A stretch of DNA of 64,000 bases from GCA-002712045 sp028112705 (GTDB taxonomy: Bacteria; Pseudomonadota; Alphaproteobacteria; Rhodobacterales; Rhodobacteraceae), in NCBI GenBank assembly GCA_028112705.1, contig JAOGYN010000001.1:62001-126000 (forward strand), read 5' to 3'. The position numbers were made by a program, and so were the translations under genes. The notes beneath the pieces are model-generated. The model was given only the letters and a program-made list of their open reading frames with translations. It ran no database searches and was not told the origin of the DNA. Positions 42,042-50,355 of this stretch are shown one piece after another. The first letter of the stretch is position 1, and every line of letters starts with the position of its first letter.

Positions 42042-43157
42042 TTGAAGTTTAAAGTGAAACAAAAGATCAAGTTTAAGAATAAACATCGTGGCTTCGATTC
42101 TTATGAATTTAAGTTAGGCGATTTATTGCGGGGTGAACGAGCGACTTTAGGTAAGTCTCTTATGGATATTCAACGTGAGTTAAGAATAAATGTTAATATT
42201 ATTTCTGCTATAGAAAATTGTGACATATCTGGTCATGAGGATTCTGTTTTTATATCAGGTTATGTAAGGTCCTATGCTAAATTTTTAAACTTAAACCAGC
42301 AATGGGTATTCGATATGTTTTGTAAGGAATCGGGTTACTCAGTCCCATCATCACTATCTAATGAAAGAAAAAAAACTAATAACACTGTTAAGAAATCATT
42401 TAATCAGAAAAAATTATTTACTAACTCATTTGAAAAAAAATCAAATATATTTATGGAAAAACCTTCTGGATTTAATAAAGTTAAATTTCGTTCTTTTTTA
42501 TCTTTTTTTACACTTGTTTTTTTGATTTTTGGAATAGGATTCGGTGGATGGTTTGTAATAAAGGAAATACAACAAGTTAATATTGTCGAAGAGGATATTT
42601 TCCCAATAATTATTGATAATGACATTAATAAACAAGATAAATTAGCACAAGATTTAGGTGGTAAAACAACTAATAATTCAGGCCATTTGTTTATCAAATC
42701 TTTAGATGGTCCAATTGCTAACATTGATATAAATAAAAGTGGTTTCTTTGAGGATGATGAAACTATTTCTGAATTTGGTGTAGTTTCTTTGAAAGTCAAA
42801 AATATTGAAACTATTAATAACCGAAATAGTACAATTTCTATTCTAGCTAGTAGACCTGCTTGGGTAAGGATATACACAAAAGATGGTAAAGTCATAAATG
42901 AAGATATTTTAAATACGGGCCAAATAATGAAAGTTCCATCTAATATGGATAACGTTGTTTTACGTTCAGGAAATGCAGGTTCTGTTTTTATAAAAATTGA
43001 TAATTTAACTTATGGTCCAATTGGGGAGGGTACTTCAGTAGTAAAAAATATATCTCTTAAACTTGACGATATTATTGAAAATTTTCTAGAAGTTACTAAT
43101 GAAGAACTTTTAAATCCACTTAAACGAATTAATTTTTTATCTACAAATAATGATTAG
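42042..43157 (+). CDS. RodZ-like helix-turn-helix membrane protein (DUF4115)
   Basis: This 371-residue protein has an N-terminal Cro/CI-type helix-turn-helix (about 25-95, GDLLRGERATLGKSLMDIQ), a basic linker, one membrane helix at about 151-174 and a C-terminal periplasmic part that includes the WVRIYTKDGKVINEDIL strand pattern of DUF4115. This is the layout of RodZ, which links MreB to the cell wall. In alphaproteobacteria the gene commonly lies just before ispG, as here. The start is TTG at 42042, preceded by TAGGAATAGGA. RodZ function is inferred from architecture; no mreB is in the window. Confidence 0.8.
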   Translation: MKFKVKQKIKFKNKHRGFDSYEFKLGDLLRGERATLGKSLMDIQRELRINVNIISAIENCDISGHEDSVFISGYVRSYAKFLNLNQQWVFDMFCKESGYSVPSSLSNERKKTNNTVKKSFNQKKLFTNSFEKKSNIFMEKPSGFNKVKFRSFLSFFTLVFLIFGIGFGGWFVIKEIQQVNIVEEDIFPIIIDNDINKQDKLAQDLGGKTTNNSGHLFIKSLDGPIANIDINKSGFFEDDETISEFGVVSLKVKNIETINNRNSTISILASRPAWVRIYTKDGKVINEDILNTGQIMKVPSNMDNVVLRSGNAGSVFIKIDNLTYGPIGEGTSVVKNISLKLDDIIENFLEVTNEELLNPLKRINFLSTNND

Positions 43158-43233
43158 TAATCTAGTAATTATTTACTATATAAGTTAAATTATTTAATGA
43201 AAAAACAACATCTATAAATTGTTTGGGATCAAT

Positions 43234-44349
43234 ATGTCACTTAATTCAATTCGTCCATGGCGATCTATTACACGTAGGCAATCCCGACAAATCAATGTTG
43301 GTGATGTTGCTATTGGTGGTGGAGCACCTATATCAGTGCAAACCATGACAAATACAGATTCATCTGATATCAAAGCAACTTTAAAACAAGTTATTAATTG
43401 CGCAGAAGCTGGTGCTGACATTGTAAGAATATCCTGCCCTGATAAAAACTCTACGGTTGCATTAAAGGAAATTTGTAAGGAGAGCCCAGTTCCAATAGTT
43501 GCGGACATACATTTTCATTATAAAAGAGCAATAGAAGCTGCTTCTGCAGGTGCTGCTTGCCTAAGAATTAATCCAGGGAATATTGGTAATAAAGAACGTG
43601 TCAAAGAAGTTATATCTGCGGCAAAAGACAATAATTGCTCCATAAGAATTGGCGTAAATGGGGGGTCAATTGAACGTAATCTCTTAGAAAAATATGGTGA
43701 ACCTTGCCCAGAAGCTCTTATTGAGAGTGGCCTAAATCATATCAAAATTCTTGAAGATAATGATTTTTTTGAATTTAAAATAAGTGTAAAGGCATCAGAT
43801 GTGTTCCTTGCAGTTGCTGCTTATAAGGGCCTTTCTGAGGCTACGAATGCTCCTCTACATATTGGAATCACTGAAGCTGGCGGGTTGATTCCTGGAACTA
43901 TTAAATCTTCTGTTGGGCTAGGTAATCTTCTATGGGCGGGTATTGGAGATACTTTGAGGGTTTCCTTATCTGCAGATCCTGTGGAGGAGGTTAAGGTAGG
44001 TTACGAAATTCTTAAATCTTTGGGATTGCGACACAGGGGAGTTACTATAATTTCGTGCCCCTCATGTGCAAGGCAAGGGTTTGATGTTATAAAAACTGTA
44101 TCACTATTAGAGGAAAAACTGGCGCATATTAAAACACCATTAACACTTTCGGTAATTGGTTGTGTTGTAAATGGTCCAGGAGAAGCACTGATGACAGATA
44201 TTGGATTTACAGGTGGTGGAAAAGATAGTGGCATGTTTTATATTGATGGAAAAAAAGTAAATAAGTTGTTAAATACTGGAATGATTAACAAATTAATTGA
44301 GCTTGTTGAGGATAAAGCAAATTTACTTGAGTCGAAAAAGGAAACTTAA
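43234..44349 (+). CDS. ispG: 4-hydroxy-3-methylbut-2-enyl diphosphate synthase (flavodoxin)
   Basis: IspG (GcpE) is the [4Fe-4S] enzyme that converts MECDP to HMBDP in the MEP pathway. From the ATG at 43234 it has 371 residues; GGGATC precedes it, and a TTG at 43219 is the alternative. The cluster cysteines are in SCPSCARQGFD and VIGCVVNGPGEA; the N-terminal barrel segment ISVQTMTNTDSSD is also standard. Together with ispDF at 20291 three MEP-pathway activities are encoded here. The DUF1499 gene begins at the next base after its stop. Confidence 0.95.
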   Translation: MSLNSIRPWRSITRRQSRQINVGDVAIGGGAPISVQTMTNTDSSDIKATLKQVINCAEAGADIVRISCPDKNSTVALKEICKESPVPIVADIHFHYKRAIEAASAGAACLRINPGNIGNKERVKEVISAAKDNNCSIRIGVNGGSIERNLLEKYGEPCPEALIESGLNHIKILEDNDFFEFKISVKASDVFLAVAAYKGLSEATNAPLHIGITEAGGLIPGTIKSSVGLGNLLWAGIGDTLRVSLSADPVEEVKVGYEILKSLGLRHRGVTIISCPSCARQGFDVIKTVSLLEEKLAHIKTPLTLSVIGCVVNGPGEALMTDIGFTGGGKDSGMFYIDGKKVNKLLNTGMINKLIELVEDKANLLESKKET

Positions 44350-44796
44350 GTGAAAGTATTATTACTATGCTTATTAATTTGTCTTTTGTTATTTGCTTAT
44401 ATTAGGTTATCAAAAGTAGAACAAAGTATCTGGCATCTAGATCCCGATAGTATAACCAATGTAAATATTAATAATTCATTTTTGTTAAATTATGCTAACA
44501 AAGGAACAAAAACTTTTAATTTAGAAGTTAATGCCTTATTTAATATTTTAAATAATATAATTATAAATGATAATTGCGAAAAGGTTTTTGGAGATATTAA
44601 TTTAGGGTTAATTACATATGTGTGTCGAAGTAAAGTGTTTGGATTTCCAGATTATGTCTCAATTAATTTTAAGAACTTGGGTGTTAACAAATCGTCATTA
44701 AGTATTTTTTCTAGATCCCGTTTTGGTCGGTATGATTTTGGGAAAAACAAACAACGTATACAAAAATGGTTAACTGAATTGAAAAAATCTGTCTAA
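44350..44796 (+). CDS. DUF1499 domain protein, membrane-anchored
   Basis: This protein of 148 residues starts at a GTG directly after ispG. An N-terminal hydrophobic segment (about 2-20) suggests a membrane anchor or uncleaved signal. The body matches the DUF1499 pattern: YVCRSKVFGFPDYVSI followed by LSIFSRSRFGRYDFG and a final QKWLTEL. Molecular function is unknown. The lack of spacing from ispG implies co-transcription and coupled translation; a link to isoprenoids is not shown. Confidence 0.8.
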   Translation: MKVLLLCLLICLLLFAYIRLSKVEQSIWHLDPDSITNVNINNSFLLNYANKGTKTFNLEVNALFNILNNIIINDNCEKVFGDINLGLITYVCRSKVFGFPDYVSINFKNLGVNKSSLSIFSRSRFGRYDFGKNKQRIQKWLTELKKSV

Positions 44797-44852
44797 CTGA
44801 TGTGGGGAACTATGGTTGTAAATAACAATAATTTTTGGACGTCTGTTCGGTT

Positions 44853-45911
44853 ATGATTTCATTGGAGAAACTTAATGGGTTGGAGGAACGTTTTCAGTAT
44901 TTGGAAGTTAAATTAGCTCAACCATTAAAAAGTGATGAAATTAAATCTTTTGGTGTTGAGTACTCTGAGTTGAAATTAGTAGTTGAGAAAATAAGACAAT
45001 ACAAAAAAATTTTTTCTGATTTAACTGAATTAAAAGATATTATGAACGATCCTGACTTAAGAAGCTTGGCTCTCGAGGAGGATAGGATTTTACAAATTAA
45101 ACTATCAAAGATGAAAGAGGATTTGATACTAGAGCTTCTTCCTAAGGATCAAGCAGATTCGAAATCAGCTATATTAGAAATTAGAGCTGGTACAGGTGGT
45201 GACGAAGCGGCATTATTTGCTGCTGATTTATTGAGAATGTATCAAAAGTATAGTGATGATCAAGGATGGAAGTTAACTCTTATTTCTGAGTCTTTTAATG
45301 AATTGGGTGGTTTAAAAGAAGTTATTGCTAGTATTATTGGACCTAATGTTTTTGAGTATTTAAAATACGAAAGTGGAGTTCATCGAGTGCAGAGAGTTCC
45401 AATAACGGAATCAGGAGGTCGCGTTCATACTTCTGCAGCGACTGTGGCAGTGTTACCGGAAGCAGAAGAGGTTGATATAAAAATAAATCAAAATGATTTA
45501 AGAATCGATACTATGCGTGCCAGTGGTGCTGGAGGTCAACATGTTAATACAACTGACTCTGCGGTAAGAATTACACATCTCCCTAGCGGTATCGTGGTTA
45601 CCAGCTCTGAGAAATCTCAACACCAAAACAGGGCTGTGGCAATGCAAGTTTTAAGGTCAAAATTATATGAAATGGAGCGAAATTTAAAAACACAAAAACG
45701 AGATGCCGATCGTAAAGAGAAAGTTGGAAGTGGTGATAGGTCGGAACGGATACGAACATATAATTTTCCACAGGGTAGAGTGACTGATCATAGGGTGAAT
45801 CTGACTGTTCATAAATTAAATCAAGTACTTGAGGGTCAATTAGATGAAATTATTAATGCCTTAAAGGCGGATGATAGACTTATGAAACTCGCAAACTTTT
45901 CCAATGTCTAA
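44853..45911 (+). CDS. prfA: Peptide chain release factor 1
   Basis: RF1 ends translation at UAA and UAG codons. From the ATG at 44853 it has 352 residues; an upstream TTG at 44835 would add six residues without family resemblance. The GGQ peptidyl-hydrolysis motif is in RASGAGGQHVNTTDSAVR and the stop-codon recognition region precedes it (HRVQRVPITESGGR). No internal frameshift site exists, unlike prfB. The gene overlaps prmC by eight bases; PrmC methylates the GGQ glutamine, so the pair is functionally linked. Confidence 0.96.
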   Translation: MISLEKLNGLEERFQYLEVKLAQPLKSDEIKSFGVEYSELKLVVEKIRQYKKIFSDLTELKDIMNDPDLRSLALEEDRILQIKLSKMKEDLILELLPKDQADSKSAILEIRAGTGGDEAALFAADLLRMYQKYSDDQGWKLTLISESFNELGGLKEVIASIIGPNVFEYLKYESGVHRVQRVPITESGGRVHTSAATVAVLPEAEEVDIKINQNDLRIDTMRASGAGGQHVNTTDSAVRITHLPSGIVVTSSEKSQHQNRAVAMQVLRSKLYEMERNLKTQKRDADRKEKVGSGDRSERIRTYNFPQGRVTDHRVNLTVHKLNQVLEGQLDEIINALKADDRLMKLANFSNV

Positions 45912-46734
45912 AACATATGGTCAGGTTCTTCGTAAAGCTGCAAATGAATTAAAAAAAATCGGAATAGAAAACCCCTTTAGCGATTCAAAAATAATACTTG
46001 CACATATTCTGGGTATTCCGAAGGAAAAATTAATATTATTGGACCTTGAGATTTTCCCAAAATCGGTTGAGTTAAAGTTTTTTGAAAAAATAAGTTTGAG
46101 GAAGCAACATCAACCGGTTAGTCAAATTATCGGATATCGATCTTTTTGGGGTAGAGATATTTTTATTAATAATAAAGTATTGGATCCTCGACCAGAAACA
46201 GAAGAATTAATATTTCACGCTTTAAAAAAAGAGTTCCGCAGTGTTTTAGATTTGGGAACTGGATCTGGAGCAATAATTATTACACTACTTTTGGAGAATA
46301 AATTCGCAACAGGAGTAGGGGTAGACATTGATTTAGAGGCATTAAAAGTTGCTAAAATAAACTCAAAAAGCTTCTTATTAAGCAAAAGATTAGATTTTCT
46401 ACAATCAAATTGGTGTGAAAACGTAACAGAAAAATTTGACTTAGTTATTTCAAACCCTCCATACGTTGATATAAATGAAAAAGATCAATATGATGCTCAT
46501 TTAATTAAATGGGAACCTTATCATGCTTTATTTTCTGACGATGGAGGAGTTGCAGCATATTATAAAATTGCAAAACAGTTAAAAAAAGTGATGCAAAAAT
46601 CAGGTTTAGCTTTATTTGAAATTGGTCATAGCCAAGCATTAGTGGTGCGAAAAATTTTTACCAATGAAGGTTTCAAGGCTAAAGTATTCAAAGATATGTC
46701 AGGTAAGGATAGAGTTATTAAAGTAACATTTTGA
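45904..46734 (+). CDS. prmC: Release factor glutamine methyltransferase PrmC
   Basis: PrmC (276 residues) N5-methylates the glutamine of the GGQ motif in release factors. The SAM-binding motif VLDLGTGSGAIII and the catalytic NPPY in VISNPPYVDINEKDQ are both present, after a helical N-terminal substrate-binding domain with QIIGYRSFWGRDIFI. It overlaps the end of prfA, its substrate gene, by eight bases. Confidence 0.95.
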   Translation: MSKTYGQVLRKAANELKKIGIENPFSDSKIILAHILGIPKEKLILLDLEIFPKSVELKFFEKISLRKQHQPVSQIIGYRSFWGRDIFINNKVLDPRPETEELIFHALKKEFRSVLDLGTGSGAIIITLLLENKFATGVGVDIDLEALKVAKINSKSFLLSKRLDFLQSNWCENVTEKFDLVISNPPYVDINEKDQYDAHLIKWEPYHALFSDDGGVAAYYKIAKQLKKVMQKSGLALFEIGHSQALVVRKIFTNEGFKAKVFKDMSGKDRVIKVTF

Positions 46735-46907
46735 CAAAAAGTAAAGAAATATAGAAATTTTAATATATTTTTCTTGTTTCATCTCGTTATGCACTATAAG
46801 AAGCAGATGTTAAGGCCCCAAGGCGCCAAGTAACAAACTCCAATTGAACGATCCTTTCCTAAATTTTTTGAAATGGTTTAATCTAAACATCTACATAAAG
46901 TTTTTTA

Positions 46908-47312
46908 ATGAGACAACAAAACAAGCCGCGTTCACGCAACAAAAATAATGGCAATAGACGATCAATGGGTAATGCTGTTAATAGAGTATTCGATAGTTCT
47001 GGTCCTGAAGGAAAAGTTAGGGGTACACCTCAACAAATTATTGAAAAATACATGTCATTATTTAGAGACTCCCAATTATCTGGTGACAGGGTGGCGGCTG
47101 AAAATTTTCAACAACATGCCGAGCATTACACAAGAATTTTATCAGAAGCACTTAAGGAGCAAAATGATAGAAAAGAACAGCAAGAGGCACAAGCAGCCTC
47201 TCGTAGAATAGAACGTACAGAAACAGCGAATGATCTTCCTCAAAATGGACATGACGATAGTCAAAAAAACTTAAGTGAGAAAATTGAAGAAGCAGTAGAA
47301 AAAGACAGTTAA
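46908..47312 (+). CDS. DUF4167 domain protein
   Basis: This 134-residue protein belongs to a family found almost only in alphaproteobacteria. The N-terminus is basic and Asn/Arg-rich (RQQNKPRSRNKNNGNRRS), suggesting nucleic-acid binding, then comes the conserved VFDSSGPEGKVRGTPQQIIEKY core and an acidic, Gln/Glu-rich tail. Function is unknown. It lies 173 bases after prmC, its usual neighbour; that gap contains an unusually GC-rich patch (see findings). Confidence 0.87.
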   Translation: MRQQNKPRSRNKNNGNRRSMGNAVNRVFDSSGPEGKVRGTPQQIIEKYMSLFRDSQLSGDRVAAENFQQHAEHYTRILSEALKEQNDRKEQQEAQAASRRIERTETANDLPQNGHDDSQKNLSEKIEEAVEKDS

Positions 47313-47317
47313 ATTAA

Positions 47318-48163
47318 CTATTTATTTTTTTCAATTTGCTCTGCTAACTTACACCAATCTGAAACTGTTAAATTTTCTGCGCGCAAAGTCGGCTTTAAAC
47401 CGACATTTTGAAGATAACTATTTATATTAAGATCAATTGATTTTAAAGATGATCGTATCATTTTTCTTCTCTGTCCAAAGCCAGCTTTCACTAATTTTTC
47501 TAAAATAATTTGTTTTGCATAAAATTTTGGCGTGTTAAGTGCTTTTACACTAACCACGGCAGATTGCACCTTAGGTTTAGGTCTGAACGCATCTGGTGAA
47601 ACTGTCATTCGAATGTTTGCATTACACCGCCATTGAGCTAATACTGAAAGCCTACCATATGCTTTTGTGCCAGGTATTGCTACTATGCGCTCTGCAACTT
47701 CTTTTTGAAACATTAGTGTCATGTCCTCCCATTTCGGAGGCCATATTATTGGGGTTAACCATTTCACTAACAGTTCAGTACCTATGTTATAAGGTAAATT
47801 AGAAATGATTTTTAAACTTCCTAAATCTTTAATTTCATTCAAATCAAATTTTAGTGCGTCTCTCTCTAATATTTCCAACTTTCCATCATAGTAATCGGCG
47901 ATATCCATTAAAGCTGGAATACAACGTTCATCTCGTTCAAGAGCAATTACTTTTTTTGCTCCAGATGCTAATAAACCGCGCGTCAAGGCCCCTGGTCCCG
48001 CACCAATTTCTAAAATAGTTGAGTTTTCTATCGACCCACTTAATAAAGCAATTTTACTAGTAAGATTTAGATCATGTAAGAAATTTTGACCTAACGATTT
48101 CTTTGCTTCAAGATTATACTTTAAAATAACATCTCGAAGAGGGGGTAAGTCATCTATTTGCAT
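47318..48163 (-). CDS. rsmA: 16S rRNA adenine dimethyltransferase RsmA (KsgA)
   Basis: RsmA (281 residues) dimethylates A1518 and A1519 near the 3' end of 16S rRNA. The SAM motif LEIGAGPGALTRGLL and catalytic NLPYNIGT are intact, as is the N-terminal KKSLGQNFLHD signature. It overlaps pdxA by 14 bases and ends the lptF-lptG-lptD-surA-pdxA-rsmA series, the same gene order as in many proteobacteria. Confidence 0.96.
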   Translation of the reverse strand: MQIDDLPPLRDVILKYNLEAKKSLGQNFLHDLNLTSKIALLSGSIENSTILEIGAGPGALTRGLLASGAKKVIALERDERCIPALMDIADYYDGKLEILERDALKFDLNEIKDLGSLKIISNLPYNIGTELLVKWLTPIIWPPKWEDMTLMFQKEVAERIVAIPGTKAYGRLSVLAQWRCNANIRMTVSPDAFRPKPKVQSAVVSVKALNTPKFYAKQIILEKLVKAGFGQRRKMIRSSLKSIDLNINSYLQNVGLKPTLRAENLTVSDWCKLAEQIEKNK

Positions 48164-49142
48164 AAAGGCTATTGTTTTCTGAAAGTTTTTTAGCCAATCT
48201 TATAGCGTTTATTAAACTTTTTGGACTAGCTTTATTTTTTCCAGCTATTTCATTAGCAGTTCCATGGTCTGGCGAAGTTCGCACAATTGGGAGTCCTAAA
48301 GTTACATTTACAGCTTCGTCAAATGAGATTGTTTTAATAGGGATTAATGCCTGATCATGATACATACATATTGCTAAATCATAATTTTTTCTAATATCAT
48401 CGTGAAACATAGTATCTGCTGGAAATGGCCCATTAATATTTAGTCCACTTTTTCTTAGTAAGTCGATTACAGGCAGAATCAATTTTTTTTCCTCATCTCC
48501 AAAAAGACCATTTTCCCCTGCATGTGGGTTTAAACCAGAAACAAAAATTCTTGGTTTTTTAATATTAAATAATTCAATCAATGACTGGTGTGAAAGCTTG
48601 ATTGTATCTTTAATTAACAAGTCTGTAAGAGTGGTTATCGCCTCTATCAAAGAAACATGAATAGTGACTGGTATAACTTTAAGTTTATCTGATGCAATCA
48701 TCATAACTGCTTGTTTACTGTTAGTTAAATACTTTAAAAAATCGGTATGTCCGGTATGCTTGAAATTAGCTCCAGACCTGAGTGCAAACTTGTTTATAGG
48801 ATTAGTGCATAACGCTGCTGTTTCGCCGATCATACAGCACTCAGTGGCCATTTTGATACTTTTAATAGTGTCGACAGCCAGTTTGTGATTCACTTTCCCC
48901 ACCTCAGGTTCCTCAGTAAATGGTATGTCGATGATCGGAAGTGCATTGACCATCACATCAAGTGCTTCAGAACAATTAAAAACTTTTTGCATTGGTATTT
49001 CAGGAAAGCGTTTCTTCATATACTCAAAGGATGAAAACAAAACGAAACTTAATTCATTCTTCAACGTTTTCCAAGCTTTGACTGTTATCTCGGGAGCTAT
49101 GCTAGATGGTTCCCCACAGGTTAGTCCAATTGGTTTAATCAT
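48150..49142 (-). CDS. pdxA: 4-hydroxythreonine-4-phosphate dehydrogenase
   Basis: PdxA (330 residues) oxidises 4-phosphohydroxy-L-threonine in pyridoxal phosphate synthesis. Recognisable parts are GLTCGEPSSIAPEI at the start, the metal and substrate region HTGHTDFL, SGLNPHAGENGLFG, and CMYHDQALIPIK near the end. Its start overlaps surA by four bases and its end overlaps rsmA by 14, so it is firmly within the operon. Confidence 0.95.
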   Translation of the reverse strand: MIKPIGLTCGEPSSIAPEITVKAWKTLKNELSFVLFSSFEYMKKRFPEIPMQKVFNCSEALDVMVNALPIIDIPFTEEPEVGKVNHKLAVDTIKSIKMATECCMIGETAALCTNPINKFALRSGANFKHTGHTDFLKYLTNSKQAVMMIASDKLKVIPVTIHVSLIEAITTLTDLLIKDTIKLSHQSLIELFNIKKPRIFVSGLNPHAGENGLFGDEEKKLILPVIDLLRKSGLNINGPFPADTMFHDDIRKNYDLAICMYHDQALIPIKTISFDEAVNVTLGLPIVRTSPDHGTANEIAGKNKASPKSLINAIRLAKKLSENNSLYANR

Positions 49143-50344
49143 TTGTAAACGATCTTTGCTTCTGCTTTTAAATCTGCAATAAAGCCATCTGCCAAAGAAA
49201 CTAATCTTTTTGAAAAGAGATATTGTCGTGCTGTCTCTCTATCATTTTTTGAAATTTCTTGTTGGCGCGAACATAACATAATTAATATTGGGTCTTCAGA
49301 TAAATCTCCACCTTCAAGAATGGCATTCTCACCAATATCTAGTGTTTTAATTTTTTCATATTTTTTTTCTGAAATTTTTAGTTCTTCGATTGTATTTTTA
49401 ATTAGTTTACCTTTTAAAGTTGGATAACGTTCTAATTCAAATTGTAAATTTAAACAATTATTGTTATTTTCAAATAATTGCACCACAGAACTCAGGTTGA
49501 TTTCACTGTTTTTTGATAAATTTAATTCAACATAATCTATCATTACCCTAGTATTCTTAAAAAGTGGAACTTCCCTTACATTAGCTAACTTGTATAAGAT
49601 AATAACATTATCAAAGACTTTAGGTCCAATTAACGTGTTTAAATCTGATATTAAAAATAAACTACCCATATCTGGTGCGAGCTGATCTATTGAAATCCAA
49701 CCAATATTCCCACCGTTTATTGAGCTATCAGATTTTGAGTATTTTTTTGCAAGAGCTTCAAACGTGATACCTTCAGAATTTTTATTTTTAAGGCTTAGAG
49801 CTAAATTATAAACTTCATTTCTGTTGTTGTAATCAAAAGGCAATACTATTTCTAATAAATTTAATTCTAAAGATGCACTCCCATTTATAATAAAAGAGTC
49901 TATTTCATCGTCACCAATGCTTGCACGATTACCAAACTTATACTGAACTATCTCTCTTAAAAGAATACGATCCTTTACAAATGTTCTAATTGTTTCTGTA
50001 GCTAGTTCAATTTTAGAAACCTCAAATAAAAACCTCTCAATTGATAAGTTGAATTGTTGTGCCAGTTCTCTTATGCCTTCTTGAACCTTTTCCTCACTTA
50101 TTGATATATTATTGTTTCGGGCAAATTCATTTATTAATTTTCCATTAATTAATTCATCACTTGCTTTTTTTTGGATATCGCCATTCAGTTGTAAGATATT
50201 CAAAAGCATTATTCTTTGAGATAATTCAAATTTAGAAATTATGGTCTCATTAACTATAATTACTGGATCAAATTTATTTTCTGCGAATCCTTTGTTCGTC
50301 ATAAATATGACTAAAGAAACTATAGAAAGTATTAAGTATTTCAT
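49139..50344 (-). CDS. surA: SurA-like periplasmic peptidyl-prolyl isomerase / chaperone
   Basis: This 401-residue exported chaperone for outer-membrane proteins has an N-terminal signal peptide (about 1-21, ending NKGFA). A SurA-N helical domain follows (VNETIISKFELSQRI), then one parvulin-like domain with FEALAKKYSKSDSSINGGNIGWI, and a helical C-terminus. It lies between lptD, whose product it helps to fold in other bacteria, and pdxA. Sequence conservation is low outside these segments, so SurA assignment rests partly on position. Confidence 0.85.
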   Translation of the reverse strand: MKYLILSIVSLVIFMTNKGFAENKFDPVIIVNETIISKFELSQRIMLLNILQLNGDIQKKASDELINGKLINEFARNNNISISEEKVQEGIRELAQQFNLSIERFLFEVSKIELATETIRTFVKDRILLREIVQYKFGNRASIGDDEIDSFIINGSASLELNLLEIVLPFDYNNRNEVYNLALSLKNKNSEGITFEALAKKYSKSDSSINGGNIGWISIDQLAPDMGSLFLISDLNTLIGPKVFDNVIILYKLANVREVPLFKNTRVMIDYVELNLSKNSEINLSSVVQLFENNNNCLNLQFELERYPTLKGKLIKNTIEELKISEKKYEKIKTLDIGENAILEGGDLSEDPILIMLCSRQQEISKNDRETARQYLFSKRLVSLADGFIADLKAEAKIVYK

Positions 50345-50355
50345 TAAAATTTATC

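Noticed and set aside
44835..45911. Programmed frameshift as in release-factor genes
   Set aside because: The gene is prfA (RF1), which has no such site; the frame is continuous.
46948..47211. 87-codon frame inside the DUF4167 gene
   Set aside because: The alternate frame gives no recognisable family, while the DUF4167 frame is clearly conserved.
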